DNA of 64,000 nucleotides, from contig NZ_JBNPXF010000001.1 in NCBI RefSeq assembly GCF_050433445.1, positions 1 through 64,000 of the forward strand, in the 5' to 3' direction. Positions 40,039 through 48,314 of this stretch are shown here, piece by piece (the first letter of the stretch is position 1; the number at the start of each line of letters is the position of its first letter). The translations under genes were made by a program, and so were the position numbers. The notes beneath the pieces were generated by a model. That model saw only the letters and a program-made list of their open reading frames with translations, did not search any database and was not told the origin of the DNA. The stretch is from Kroppenstedtia sanguinis. GTDB lineage: Bacteria; Bacillota; Bacilli; Thermoactinomycetales; DSM-45169.

Positions 40039-41882
40039 AACTGTCATTGGCAGCTTGTGTGAAGGGATTGTCCCAGGAAGTTTGCCAACAGGTGGCTGAT
40101 GTTTACAAGTGTGCTGCTGAGCCGGAGCGATTGACCGATACGATCCTGCAAAACTTGAAGACGGGATCGTTTATGAAAAGGGCCCATCCTTGGGAGCGGA
40201 CCCTGATGGAGTTTCTCAGTTTTCACTGGGGGGATCAGGTGGTTACGGAGGAGAGACTGTCTGAACAGGCGCCTCTTTCTCCGTCTCGCTCCCGAATCGC
40301 CACCGTACTTTTGCGAAGAAAAGGTCTCCTGTTCCGACTGCGCCAACCTGGGTTGGGGTGGGTGCTTTGGTGCCCCCGAGATGTACGGCGCTCCTTTCTC
40401 CAGGCAAGGGTTTCACTCCCCTCGCCATCTGTGGAGAGGGATGCAGAGGCAAGTCAAGGGTTTCGGGGGTTGTGGGATCCCCTGTTTCATTTTTCAGTTC
40501 TCCTCGAGGGTAAGGGGCTGACTCTGACCCGGGAAGGTAGGGTGCCCCGGCGAGAAGAGCGAAAGTTGGATGCCGAACTGGAACTGGAAGAGAAATGGCT
40601 TGCTCCTTCCCGGTGGGGGGAGGGGGTGGGCTCGCCTGCCCTGAAATTGGTCGCAGATTTTCTTCGGGCCTTGGATATTTTGCAAGAGAAAGGCAGGCAA
40701 TGGCGGATTCAACGGGTTCCCTTTCGGCGGTGGTTGCAGAAGTCGTGGCCTGAACGGATCGACGAATTGTTTCATCTCACCGAGGAATTTCTCCTGAAGG
40801 ATCGTCCGAAATGGGATGGACTTTGGTGGTGGATGGAACGACAGCTTACCGATTGGATTTCCGCGCAGGAAATCTGTCGGGGTTGGTTAGGAGAAATCGG
40901 CGAGCCCCCCCGTCCCGGATGGGTAAAAGAGGTGGAGGAACGCTGGTTGTATCCATTGGCAGCGATGGGATGGATCGAAGCGCAATCAGAAGGCGGGGGA
41001 GAACGTTGGAGGTGGGCTCCATGGTTCCGAGGGGGTGAAGCGCTACCCATGATGAAGGGCTATGTGAAACCGGATCTGGAGGTGCTTCTCCCACCTTTCT
41101 CCCCTTTGACTCACCGTTTCCTGCTGGCCCAGTTTGCCGATTACATGGGAGGGGAGACTCTGTTCTCCTATATGCTAACTCCGGATTCTGTCCGTAGGGG
41201 AGCAAAGTGGGGGTTGTCGGCGGAGCGAATGTTGGATACGCTTCGGGAGATCTCCGGTGGACTCGTTCCGGAGGCTGTGGTGGAAACAATTCGTCTCTGG
41301 GCGAAGGAAAACCGACCTGTGCTGAAAAAGGGCTGGGTTTTGCAATTTCCTGCAGAAGATTTGTCTTCCCAAGGGATCAAAGAGTTGAATCCACATCTGG
41401 AGAGGATAGCCGAGGGAGTCTTTTTGCTTCCAGAGGACGAGGTGGATTCCATTCGAAAACAGTTGGTGGAGGAAGGACATCCCCCCTTGGAACCGGCAGC
41501 AACCCACTGGTGGACTTCGACCTCGCCCTTGCTGGAGCCGGCGGAAGAAGTGAGAGCAGGGGTTACGGTGGAAAGCAGGTTTCCTTCACTGGAAGAGGCG
41601 GTTCCGGGATTTAATCGACTGCCGAAAGTATGGACGGCCGGGCTGCGTTCCTATCACCTGGGAACCCTTCGCAACTTATTGCGGCAAGCGACGGAGATGA
41701 ATCTGGATTTGTTGATTCGCTCCGGTGAAAATCCACCTCTGCGTCTGACTCCTCTCCAGATGTTTCAAAAAGAAGGATACTGGCATGTGACAGGATCTGA
41801 TGAGGAAGGGCGTTCACGCAACTACACCTTGGAAGATTTACAGGAAGTGCAGATCCTCACTCCCTGGCAGGCAGATTCATAA
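40035..41882 (+). CDS. XPB partner: helicase-associated protein with WYL-like C-terminus
   Basis: A 615-residue protein translationally coupled to XPB: GTG 40035 overlaps the helicase TGA (an in-frame ATG at 40020 is also possible). The N-terminal half is helical and rich in Trp and Arg. The middle (YVKPDLEVLLPPFSPLTHRFLLAQFADYMGGETLFSYMLTP, then SAERMLDTLREISGG) matches the Helicase_C_3/XPB-Ssl2-like family. The C-terminus (LRSYHLGTLRNLLRQATEMNLDLLI ... LTPLQMFQKEGYWHVTG) resembles a WYL domain. No helicase motif of its own is visible. It probably regulates or targets XPB. A terminator follows. Confidence 0.8.
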   Translation: MKLSLAACVKGLSQEVCQQVADVYKCAAEPERLTDTILQNLKTGSFMKRAHPWERTLMEFLSFHWGDQVVTEERLSEQAPLSPSRSRIATVLLRRKGLLFRLRQPGLGWVLWCPRDVRRSFLQARVSLPSPSVERDAEASQGFRGLWDPLFHFSVLLEGKGLTLTREGRVPRREERKLDAELELEEKWLAPSRWGEGVGSPALKLVADFLRALDILQEKGRQWRIQRVPFRRWLQKSWPERIDELFHLTEEFLLKDRPKWDGLWWWMERQLTDWISAQEICRGWLGEIGEPPRPGWVKEVEERWLYPLAAMGWIEAQSEGGGERWRWAPWFRGGEALPMMKGYVKPDLEVLLPPFSPLTHRFLLAQFADYMGGETLFSYMLTPDSVRRGAKWGLSAERMLDTLREISGGLVPEAVVETIRLWAKENRPVLKKGWVLQFPAEDLSSQGIKELNPHLERIAEGVFLLPEDEVDSIRKQLVEEGHPPLEPAATHWWTSTSPLLEPAEEVRAGVTVESRFPSLEEAVPGFNRLPKVWTAGLRSYHLGTLRNLLRQATEMNLDLLIRSGENPPLRLTPLQMFQKEGYWHVTGSDEEGRSRNYTLEDLQEVQILTPWQADS

Positions 41883-41910
41883 GGCGAAGGAGGGCATATG
41901 GCTCTCTCAT

Positions 41911-41946
41911 AAGCTTCCATTTGGCACGGGAAGCTTTTTTCTTGTT
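41911..41946 (+). terminator. Terminator of the XPB operon
   Basis: aagcttcc/ggaagctt stem followed by TTTTCTTG. Confidence 0.8.
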
Positions 41947-41988
41947 TTTCCCTTCTGTATGTTATGATAATAACTGGAGGGATTTACA

Positions 41989-42411
41989 GTGCAATCACTT
42001 GATATGACCGAGATGTTACTCGAAACTTATAGATTGGCAGATCAGATCAATGATTCAAAAGAAGTTAAACGATATTTGGAATTGCAGAGGTTGATCGCGG
42101 AGGATCCCACAGCTCAAAGTCTGATCCAGGAGTTCCAAAAAAAGAAGGATATTTTTGAGGATTGTCAGCGGTTTGGACATTTTCATCCGGATTATCATGC
42201 AGCCAAGAAAGAGGCACAACGATTTCGACGGGCAATGAGAGAGCATCCTCTGATCGGAGAGTATCTGGACCTGGAGGAATGGTTGGATCATCTGTTGGCT
42301 GAAGTGAGCCGGCGGATTGCCGAGGCAGTCTCAGATACGGTCAAAGTGCCGATTCATGATCCCCGGGAATTGCGAAAGGCCAACCGCAACCGGCGCGACC
42401 ACTGCGGTTAG
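41989..42411 (+). CDS. ylbF: YlbF-family regulator
   Basis: A 140-residue helical protein: ELQRLIAEDPTAQSLIQEFQKKKDIFEDCQRFG followed by HFHPDYHAAKKEAQRFRRAMREHPLIGEYLDLEEWLDHLL, the YlbF/YmcA core. In B. subtilis, YlbF with YmcA and YaaT forms a complex that steers RNase Y and affects sporulation, competence and biofilm. The C-terminus ends in DHCG, a short form of the cysteine tail that takes part in an Fe-S site in relatives. GTG 41989 follows GGAGG. Confidence 0.9.
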   Translation: MQSLDMTEMLLETYRLADQINDSKEVKRYLELQRLIAEDPTAQSLIQEFQKKKDIFEDCQRFGHFHPDYHAAKKEAQRFRRAMREHPLIGEYLDLEEWLDHLLAEVSRRIAEAVSDTVKVPIHDPRELRKANRNRRDHCG

Positions 42412-42656
42412 GTCGTCACCGACACTGTCCGCAGACGTTCCGGCAAGCCACGAAACCATCCGATCCACTTTTTTTAGGTACACTAAGAAGGAGCCCGCCT
42501 ATCGCATCTAAACTGACGAAGGTCGCCACACAACAGGTATTTGAAGCATTTGCTTCAGGGTGAGAATCGTGATAACATAAATGTAGATCTTTTGGACGAT
42601 GTTCACGGTTTGGTGCACATCGCCCACCCAACCCGGGAATAAAGGAGAGTTCCCTG

Positions 42657-42893
42657 ATGTCTTTTGAGATCGCGGAACGACTCGGTTTGGCTGTTTGGGT
42701 GAAGGATCTCAAGGCAGCTCGGACACTTGGACGAGTGGGAAACATTCATTACGTATCCAAGCGGCTGAAATACGTTTTTCTATACATCGATGGGAAAAAG
42801 GCTGACCAGTTGATTCGGCGAATTGAGCGCATGCACTTTGTTACACGTGTGGATCGCTCTCTACGCCGGGAATGGACCACCGAATTTCACTAA
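42657..42893 (+). CDS. ylbG: YlbG-family protein (DUF2129)
   Basis: A 78-residue protein matching YlbG: ERLGLAVWVKDLKAARTLGRVGNIHYVSKRLKYVFLY and MHFVTRVDRSLRREWTTEF. Found next to ylbF in B. subtilis too; the function is unknown. ATG 42657 follows AAGGAGAG. The 245 bases between ylbF and ylbG hold no gene; they contain cttttttt-like low-complexity and no clear terminator. Confidence 0.92.
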   Translation: MSFEIAERLGLAVWVKDLKAARTLGRVGNIHYVSKRLKYVFLYIDGKKADQLIRRIERMHFVTRVDRSLRREWTTEFH

Positions 42894-42924
42894 CCGACTT
42901 CGATTGGATAAAAAAACAAGGTGT

Positions 42925-42955
42925 GCTGCCTGGTGAAAACGAGGCAGCTTTTTTT
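42925..42955 (+). terminator. Terminator of ylbG
   Basis: gctgcct/aggcagc stem and seven T. Confidence 0.8.
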
Positions 42956-43024
42956 GGTTTATTACTTCGTTTTCCGAAATAGAAAATGAAATTTGGATCT
43001 AATGGGAGGGAGCGCCTACTAACA

Positions 43025-44263
43025 ATGGAAACCTGGAAAAGAAATTTGTACATCTTGATGGTGGCCCAATTTTTGGTGATGAGTGGCATGAGCATGATCA
43101 TGCCGTTTCTGCCGCTGTACCTGAAGGACATGGGGATGACGGATCCCAAAGAGATGCAGTGGTGGGCGGGGCTGATCTTCGGTATCAACTTTTTGTCTGC
43201 TTTTGTGATGGCTCCGATCTGGGGAAGCCTGGCGGACAAAATGGGCCGGAAGATCATGGTGCTCCGTTCAGGATTTGGCATGTCGATCGTGACGGCGCTG
43301 ATGGGATTGGCTATGAGCCCGTTTCAACTTTTGTTGCTCCGTCTTTTAAACGGGACAGTATCCGGTTTTATTCCCGCAGCCATCTCCCTGACAGCGACCA
43401 ACACCCCCAAAGAGCGGAGGGGGTATGCCCTGGGAATGTTGCAGTCCGGGGCGGTGGCCGGAAACATCATGGGCCCCTTCATCGGGGGTGCTTTGGCGGA
43501 AGTGGTCGGTTTCAGGATGATCTTCTTGCTTACGGGGATTACGACCACCTTGGCCACTTTGGTGGTTTTCTTTGCGGTTAAAGAAGAGGTGAAGCCGGAG
43601 CCCTCTGAAAAAAAGGCGAGTTTTTTCGCCGACGGTTCTCAAATTCTGCACGAAAAGCCACTTCTTATTTTGTTCTCCGTTGGTTTTATGCTTCAATTTG
43701 CCATGTTGGCATCGATGCCGCAGATGTCCCTGTTTGTGGATCAACTAGGGGCACCGGGAGGATATATCGCATTCTTTGCTGGATTGGTGACTGCAGTTAC
43801 CGGAATGGCCAATCTGCTTTCCGCACCGCGATTGGGTAAATTGGGGGACCGACATGGTTCAGAGCGGGTGCTGTTTTTTGCTATGCTGGGTGCCGCCCTC
43901 GTCTTTATCCCCCACGCCTTCGTCACTTCCATCTGGCAGCTATTGATTTTCCGTTTCTTACTTGGATTGTGCATGGGCGGATTGTTACCTTCCCTCAATA
44001 ACTTAATCCAGAAAAACGCGCCTGCGGGGAAAGAGAGTACGGCTTACGGATACAGTACCAGTGCTACCTTCTTGGGAAATATGTTTGGTCCGATCATCGG
44101 CGGCTATCTCACCGGATTCATCGGCATCCGAGGTCTGTTCCTGCTGACCGCAGCAATGCTGTTGATCGGTGCCTTATGGCTTAAAAGCGGTTTGCGGCGA
44201 GTGGCCGCCAACAGTTCACGCACTCATCAGTACACCTCGGGAAAAATGCCTTCAGCCCGTTAA
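43025..44263 (+). CDS. MFS drug-efflux-type transporter (DHA1)
   Basis: A 412-residue, 12-helix major facilitator. The loop 2-3 motif is GSLADKMGRKIMVLRS, motif C in helix 5 is GAVAGNIMGPFIGG and the second-half loop carries GKLGDRHGSERVL. These place it in the DHA1 proton-driven drug efflux group, similar to TetA/YttB-like pumps. The substrate is unknown. ATG 43025 is chosen as the first sensible start; GGGAGGGAG lies 12 or more bases upstream, so the start is not certain (ATG 42986 is the alternative). Monocistronic. Confidence 0.85.
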   Translation: METWKRNLYILMVAQFLVMSGMSMIMPFLPLYLKDMGMTDPKEMQWWAGLIFGINFLSAFVMAPIWGSLADKMGRKIMVLRSGFGMSIVTALMGLAMSPFQLLLLRLLNGTVSGFIPAAISLTATNTPKERRGYALGMLQSGAVAGNIMGPFIGGALAEVVGFRMIFLLTGITTTLATLVVFFAVKEEVKPEPSEKKASFFADGSQILHEKPLLILFSVGFMLQFAMLASMPQMSLFVDQLGAPGGYIAFFAGLVTAVTGMANLLSAPRLGKLGDRHGSERVLFFAMLGAALVFIPHAFVTSIWQLLIFRFLLGLCMGGLLPSLNNLIQKNAPAGKESTAYGYSTSATFLGNMFGPIIGGYLTGFIGIRGLFLLTAAMLLIGALWLKSGLRRVAANSSRTHQYTSGKMPSAR

Positions 44264-44267
44264 TTTA

Positions 44268-44297
44268 AGACGTCCACCCGGACGTCTTTTTCTTTTC
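44268..44297 (+). terminator. Terminator of the MFS gene
   Basis: agacgtcc/ggacgtct and TTTTCTTTT. Confidence 0.8.
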
Positions 44298-44411
44298 TCG
44301 AAATCCGCTTTTGTCCGGGGCAGGGTGTCCTTCCTTACGAGGGACAGCCAGCATAGGATGTAACAGACTCATTGGCAGGCATTTCGAATATGCACCTCAG
44401 GAGGCGAAAAC

Positions 44412-44747
44412 ATGGTCGGATTTTTTTTGAAAAGAATCCTGGGTCGTCGGGGAAAAGGAGGTTTCGGAGGACCCAGGGGGCCTGGCAAAAGGGGTTTTAA
44501 AGGACCTAAGCGATTTGGAGGTCCCAAAGGTCCTGGAGGCCCAGGCCCTTGGGCCCGAGGCTTTGGAGGGCCGCCGGGGCCACCTCCCGGACCGCCCCTG
44601 GGACCTCCTCCGGGACCGCCGCCGGGTGGACTGGGTGGCCCCGGGTGGGGACCCGGTCCGGGATTTGGACCTGGTCCAGGTCCAGCAGGATTCGGGCCGG
44701 GACCCGGTCCGGGATTTGGCCCGCCAGGAGGCCCTGGCCCATTCTAA
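44412..44747 (+). CDS. Gly-Pro-rich collagen-like small protein
   Basis: A 111-residue protein. The first 11 residues are hydrophobic-basic (MVGFFLKRILG), then a Gly/Lys/Arg section (GKGGFGGPRGPGKRGFKGPKRFGGPKGPGG split by irregular steps), then a Pro-Gly section dominated by PPG, GPG and PGFGPGP units. It lacks a strict Gly-x-y triplet register, so it is collagen-like only in composition. ATG follows CAGGAGG and a terminator follows at once. Such proteins often belong to spore coats or exosporia. Long frames on the opposite strand reflect the biased composition. Confidence 0.65.
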   Translation: MVGFFLKRILGRRGKGGFGGPRGPGKRGFKGPKRFGGPKGPGGPGPWARGFGGPPGPPPGPPLGPPPGPPPGGLGGPGWGPGPGFGPGPGPAGFGPGPGPGFGPPGGPGPF

Positions 44748-44752
44748 CTTTG

Positions 44753-44781
44753 CAGCCCTTGCGAGGGCTGTATTTTTTTTC
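44753..44781 (+). terminator. Terminator
   Basis: cagccctt/gagggctg stem followed by TATTTTTTTT. Confidence 0.8.
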
Positions 44782-44880
44782 TTGTCCAAAATAGAGTTCT
44801 GTTCTGGAAGATTGATTCGGATCACGGTACAATAACAACAAAAGCCGGGAATTTTTGACCCGGATAAGGGAGCGTTTGAA

Positions 44881-45459
44881 ATGGGTTTGTTGACAGATCT
44901 GAAACAGAAGCTGGAAAAAGGGATTGAATCCACAAGCCAACGTTCCAAAAAAGTTTTGGATATCAGTCGGATCACTTTGCTCATCCGCAATGCAAAAGAG
45001 ACCGAAGAAGAGTTGTACACACGGCTGGGAAGGGAAGTATACCGGTATTGGGACTTGAAAGGCCGACTAGAGCTGACAGATTTGACCCGGTCGACGATGG
45101 GACAGATCAAAGAAATCAGGGATAAGATTGAAGAGTTGGAACAGGCAGTGGAGGAGTTGAAAAAACGGGAGGCGGCCGAATCGGGAGAACCCGCCGAGGA
45201 GGCGGAGAAGGAACTGACGACAGATCAGGGGACACCTTCCGAAAGGGAAAGTAAAGAAAGTCAAGAAAATCAGGAAGGTACATCTATATCGACTTCTGCC
45301 CCCTCCCGGGATCTGTCGGAATCAGCTCCCGAGCCCTCCCAGGTCCCCGATGAGAATTGGGCAGAGGGACAGGCGATTTTCTTCTGTCCCCACTGCGGGA
45401 ACCAAGTGGATGAACAGACTGTCATTTGCCCGCACTGCAGAAGAAATATCTATGAATAA
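44881..45459 (+). CDS. Coiled-coil protein with C-terminal zinc ribbon
   Basis: A 192-residue soluble protein: a helical N-terminal part (residues 1-100) with heptad-like KEIRDKIEELEQAVEELKKRE, a Ser/Glu/Pro-rich spacer (100-160), and a rubredoxin-like zinc ribbon FFCPHCGNQVDEQTVICPHC at the end. Proteins of this form are often annotated as zinc-ribbon domain proteins with no function. A TACAAT -10 lies about 50 bases upstream. A DUF1232 gene follows after 13 bases, likely the same transcript. Confidence 0.75.
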   Translation: MGLLTDLKQKLEKGIESTSQRSKKVLDISRITLLIRNAKETEEELYTRLGREVYRYWDLKGRLELTDLTRSTMGQIKEIRDKIEELEQAVEELKKREAAESGEPAEEAEKELTTDQGTPSERESKESQENQEGTSISTSAPSRDLSESAPEPSQVPDENWAEGQAIFFCPHCGNQVDEQTVICPHCRRNIYE

Positions 45460-45472
45460 AGGGGGTTCTGCT

Positions 45473-45853
45473 ATGTCCTCCGATCGACTGAATCATCGAG
45501 TGAAAAAAGCTCTCGGTCCTCTGCAAAAAAAGGCGGCTAGTCCGGAAGGACAACGAAGAATCCTCGATGAGTTCAATAGCAAGGTCCGTCGTGTTGGCGG
45601 AATTCAACAGGTGATCGACAAGTTGAAAACTCTGTACGACTATTTTCGCGATCCGGAAAACAGCCGCACGAAAAAAACACTGGCGGGGGCCGCGCTCCTT
45701 TATTTTATCCTTCCTGCGGATGTCATCCCCGATGTGATCCCGGTGATTGGTTATATCGATGATGCAGCGGCGGTGGCTTTTGTCTGGAAGCTACTCAGCG
45801 AGGAGTTAAGCAAGTTTGAGGAAAAGAAGAAAATTCATCAAAAAAAGGGGTAA
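45473..45853 (+). CDS. DUF1232 (YkvA-type) protein
   Basis: A 126-residue protein whose C-terminal half holds the DUF1232 motif GAALLYFILPADVIPDVIPVIGYIDDAAAVAFVWK, with a hairpin of hydrophobic helices around a PxDxIPD turn. The N-terminal half is basic and helical. ATG 45473 follows AAAGGGGG; the longer frame starting at 45350 overlaps the previous gene and is rejected. The function is unknown. The next 420 bases up to minD hold a degraded repeat and nothing else I can support. Confidence 0.85.
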   Translation: MSSDRLNHRVKKALGPLQKKAASPEGQRRILDEFNSKVRRVGGIQQVIDKLKTLYDYFRDPENSRTKKTLAGAALLYFILPADVIPDVIPVIGYIDDAAAVAFVWKLLSEELSKFEEKKKIHQKKG

Positions 45854-46132
45854 AAACAGAAATTCCACCGACTCCCTTCTTTTGGTGACCGATATCTGAT
45901 ACAATAACATAGAAAATTGTTGCAGAGTGTCAATTATTACAAATTGAGAGTAAGCGATTTAAACTGGAATTCAACCTTTCGATTTCAAAATACGGAAATG
46001 CCTGACCTTTTTGCGAAAATTAGGGATGTGGATCTGCAAAAATTGGTTTGCAGGAGGCGTGGAGTCTGTGCCGTCAGAACTTTGGCACGGATTGTGACGT
46101 CTCAGAAATGCTGATTAAGCCTGTGAAGTAGC

Positions 46133-46225
46133 TATATTTTGAGTAGGGAGTAGGGTCGGGATGCTGGGAACTTCCGCCACCCAGAGCGAGCTACCACAGG
46201 CGAGACTTGTGCCCGATAGGTGTAA
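46133..46225 (-). repeat. Degraded copy of repeat family A
   Basis: On the minus strand ctttacacctatcgggcac, aagtctcgcc and catcccgacc match the family A 5' block found at 1070-1100 and 7155-7185. The core loop is missing. It lies directly upstream of minD. Confidence 0.5.
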
Positions 46226-46276
46226 AGATCTATATATGTTGGAGAGATAGACAGGCTGGGAAAGGGGCAACGAGTG

Positions 46277-47077
46277 ATGGAGCAGAAATCCGTGGCGATC
46301 ACCGTGACTAGCGGCAAAGGCGGTGTAGGCAAATCGACGACTGTCGCTTCGGTTGGCTTGGCATTGGCCCAGTTGGGAAGACGGGTTTGTGTGATGGATA
46401 CCGATATCGGTCTGCGGAAGCTGGATCTGATGTTGGGTTTGGAAAACCGGATCGTATACGATCTTGTGGATGTGATTGAGGGGACCAGCAAGCTCCGCCA
46501 ATCTTTGGTCAATCATAAGGAATATGACAATCTGGCTCTCCTGCCCGCTGCCCAGACACGGTACAAAGAGGAGGTCGCCCCGGCTCAGGTCAAATATTTG
46601 GTGGACGAGCTTAGAAATGATTTTGAATTTATCTTGATTGACTCCCCAGCAGGGATTGAAGGCGGATTCCGTAATGCGATCGCTCCGGCAGATCGGGCGA
46701 TTCTGGTGGTAAATCCAGAAATCCCCTCTGTTCGGGATTCCGATCGGGTGATCGGTCTTCTGGAGTCCGCTAATCTGGATCAAATCGATTTGGTGGTTAA
46801 CCGGGTTCAACCGGGAATGGTGAGAGATGGAGATATGTTGAGCGTGGAGCGTGTACAGAACCACCTGGCGATCAACCTGTTGGGAATCGTACCTGAGGAT
46901 CGCCGAATCATCCGCTCTTCCAATACGGGGGAGCCGGTTGTACTGGATGATAAATCGATGGCGGGCCGGTCTTTCAACAACATCGCCCGCAGGCTCAACG
47001 GGGAGGATGTGCCTTTCTTGGAGTTGGAGGAGTCCAGTCTCATCAATCGGATCAAGCGCATTTTTCACATTGCTTGA
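46277..47077 (+). CDS. minD: Septum-site determining ATPase MinD
   Basis: A 266-residue deviant Walker ATPase: TSGKGGVGKST (Walker A with signature Lys), MDTDIGLRKLDLMLGLE, LIDSPAGIE (Walker B) and a C-terminal amphipathic helix SSLINRIKRIFHIA for membrane binding. In division-site selection MinD recruits MinC to the poles and MinE sets its oscillation. ATG 46277 is nine bases from AAAGGGG; GTG 46274 is possible. No minC is adjacent. A small repeat element and then minE follow. Its upstream gap carries a decayed repeat rather than a recognisable minC. Confidence 0.95.
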   Translation: MEQKSVAITVTSGKGGVGKSTTVASVGLALAQLGRRVCVMDTDIGLRKLDLMLGLENRIVYDLVDVIEGTSKLRQSLVNHKEYDNLALLPAAQTRYKEEVAPAQVKYLVDELRNDFEFILIDSPAGIEGGFRNAIAPADRAILVVNPEIPSVRDSDRVIGLLESANLDQIDLVVNRVQPGMVRDGDMLSVERVQNHLAINLLGIVPEDRRIIRSSNTGEPVVLDDKSMAGRSFNNIARRLNGEDVPFLELEESSLINRIKRIFHIA

Positions 47078-47090
47078 GGGAAGACGAGGT

Positions 47091-47183
47091 CAGGCGTGTT
47101 GATTGGCTGTTTACGAGATGCAGGGAAGCGAAGCTCGGGTTTTGTTTCCGGTGTCGGATTTCCAGTTAATCAGCATAGCCCTG
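47091..47183 (+). repeat. Small repeat element between minD and minE, with inverted ends
   Basis: Starts caggcgtgttgatt, the same end as copies A2 and A9, and finishes ttaatcagcatagccctg, an imperfect inverted match. About 93 bases, without the family A core, so it looks like an internally deleted derivative. Confidence 0.6.
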
Positions 47184-47200
47184 AGATGAGGTGAAGTGAA

Positions 47201-47485
47201 GTGGTCTTTAATATCTTCAATAAAGAGAAAGAACGGCCGACTGCGGCGACGGCGGATGACCGTCTGTCCTTGGTCCTCAGTTATCAACGATCCGATATTG
47301 ATGAGCGTAAACTGAAAATGTTTCAGACTCGTCTGATCGAGCTGTGTGACGAATTTGGTTATGATGTGGTCGGCGAGGTGGAGATCCGACCGCAATCCAG
47401 ACAACGGGACAACACGACGGTTTTGAATGCCAGTATTCCAGTTCGTTTGAGGGAAAATAAAGAAGAAAAAAGCACGGATTCCTAA
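47201..47485 (+). CDS. minE: Cell-division topological factor MinE
   Basis: A 94-residue protein with the MinE plan: an N-terminal membrane-targeting/MinD-contact segment (FNIFNKEKERPTAATADDRLSLVLSYQRSD) and a C-terminal dimerisation domain (KLKMFQTRLIELCDEFGYDVVGEVEI ... TTVLNASIPVRL). MinE stimulates MinD ATP hydrolysis and drives oscillation. Most Bacilli use DivIVA/MinJ instead, so minE here is unusual. GTG 47201 follows GAGGTGAA. It is separated from minD by 123 bases containing a repeat element. Confidence 0.85.
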   Translation: MVFNIFNKEKERPTAATADDRLSLVLSYQRSDIDERKLKMFQTRLIELCDEFGYDVVGEVEIRPQSRQRDNTTVLNASIPVRLRENKEEKSTDS

Positions 47486-47508
47486 TCGGGGAATCCGTAC
47501 TTTTTTTA
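47466..47508. terminator. Bidirectional terminator
   Basis: acggattcc/ggaatccgt stem with an A-run before and T-run after; shared by minE and the convergent Myb-like gene. Confidence 0.8.
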
Positions 47509-48285
47509 AATGGAGTCTCGTTTTAGATACTGTTCCAAAAATTCAGCGATAACGGTCGGAAACTCTTTGTCCTCCTGGATACTGAACAGGGCGATAGAAA
47601 CTCGGGTATGCCCGTATTGTTTCATCAAGGTGAGCAGTTTGTTGCGGGTAAAATTGTTCAATTTGCCAAACCGATTCTCAAAAGCCTGGATTACCAACTT
47701 TTCCTCGGAAAGAGAGGCTGAGGATGGAGAGGAGGATGGAATCTTTTCTAAAGAGACTGCGGTCTTCTCTGGATCGATGGATTCATTGCCGCCTAAGTTT
47801 TGTACAAGGGATCGTTGGTATTGCCATTCTTTTTTATGTTTAACACGTGGTGTGGGCATCCGGTTGAAACGTTCGGGAGATTTATGACGAAGAGTGTAGA
47901 TACGCTGATAGACAGCCCCTTGGGTACGATTCAATTCTTTTTCCAGCTGGGTGATCGCGGCTGTAAGTGGCTGCCCTTGATCCAGAAAGTGATTCACCCT
48001 TTCAATCACAATTTCCTCCTCTTTTTCCGTCCAACTGTTTAAGCGTTGCTCTGTAGACAGTTCCTGCTTTGAAGCGAATTTTTCCGGATATTGCTTGCGC
48101 AGTTTTCGTGCATGCGACATCACCCCAGCGAAACCGCGATTCAGTTCATCAGATAATTCTTTTAAAATGACCCGCTCGCGAATTCCTTTTTCAATCCCTT
48201 CGTTAACCTTTCGAATAATCTGTTCATTCTCCTCATCTGTGTACTTTCCTTTTTTTGTATCGAACAAAGAGATTCTCCTCTCCAT
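47506..48285 (-). CDS. Protein with two Myb/SANT-like DNA-binding repeats
   Basis: A 259-residue protein. Two homologous helical repeats lie at about residues 14-70 (YTDEENEQIIRKVNEGIEKG ... RGFAGVMSHARKLRKQYPEKF) and 84-143 (WTEKEEEIVIERVNHFLDQG ... RTQGAVYQRIYTLRHKSPERF). Each resembles the single Myb-like unit of the RsfA prespore regulators. After a Ser/Pro linker a third helical domain follows (VIQAFENRFGKLNNFTRNKLLTLM). It is probably a sporulation-associated transcription factor; that function is inferred from the fold resemblance. ATG 48285 follows GAGAGGAGA. Confidence 0.72.
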   Translation of the reverse strand: MERRISLFDTKKGKYTDEENEQIIRKVNEGIEKGIRERVILKELSDELNRGFAGVMSHARKLRKQYPEKFASKQELSTEQRLNSWTEKEEEIVIERVNHFLDQGQPLTAAITQLEKELNRTQGAVYQRIYTLRHKSPERFNRMPTPRVKHKKEWQYQRSLVQNLGGNESIDPEKTAVSLEKIPSSSPSSASLSEEKLVIQAFENRFGKLNNFTRNKLLTLMKQYGHTRVSIALFSIQEDKEFPTVIAEFLEQYLKRDSI

Positions 48286-48314
48286 GATATTCTATACTAA
48301 ATAATATAACAAAA

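Noticed and set aside
44397..45110. Long minus-strand frame over the Gly-Pro gene
   Set aside because: Caused by biased GC-rich codons; no ribosome site, and it crosses a terminator and the next gene.
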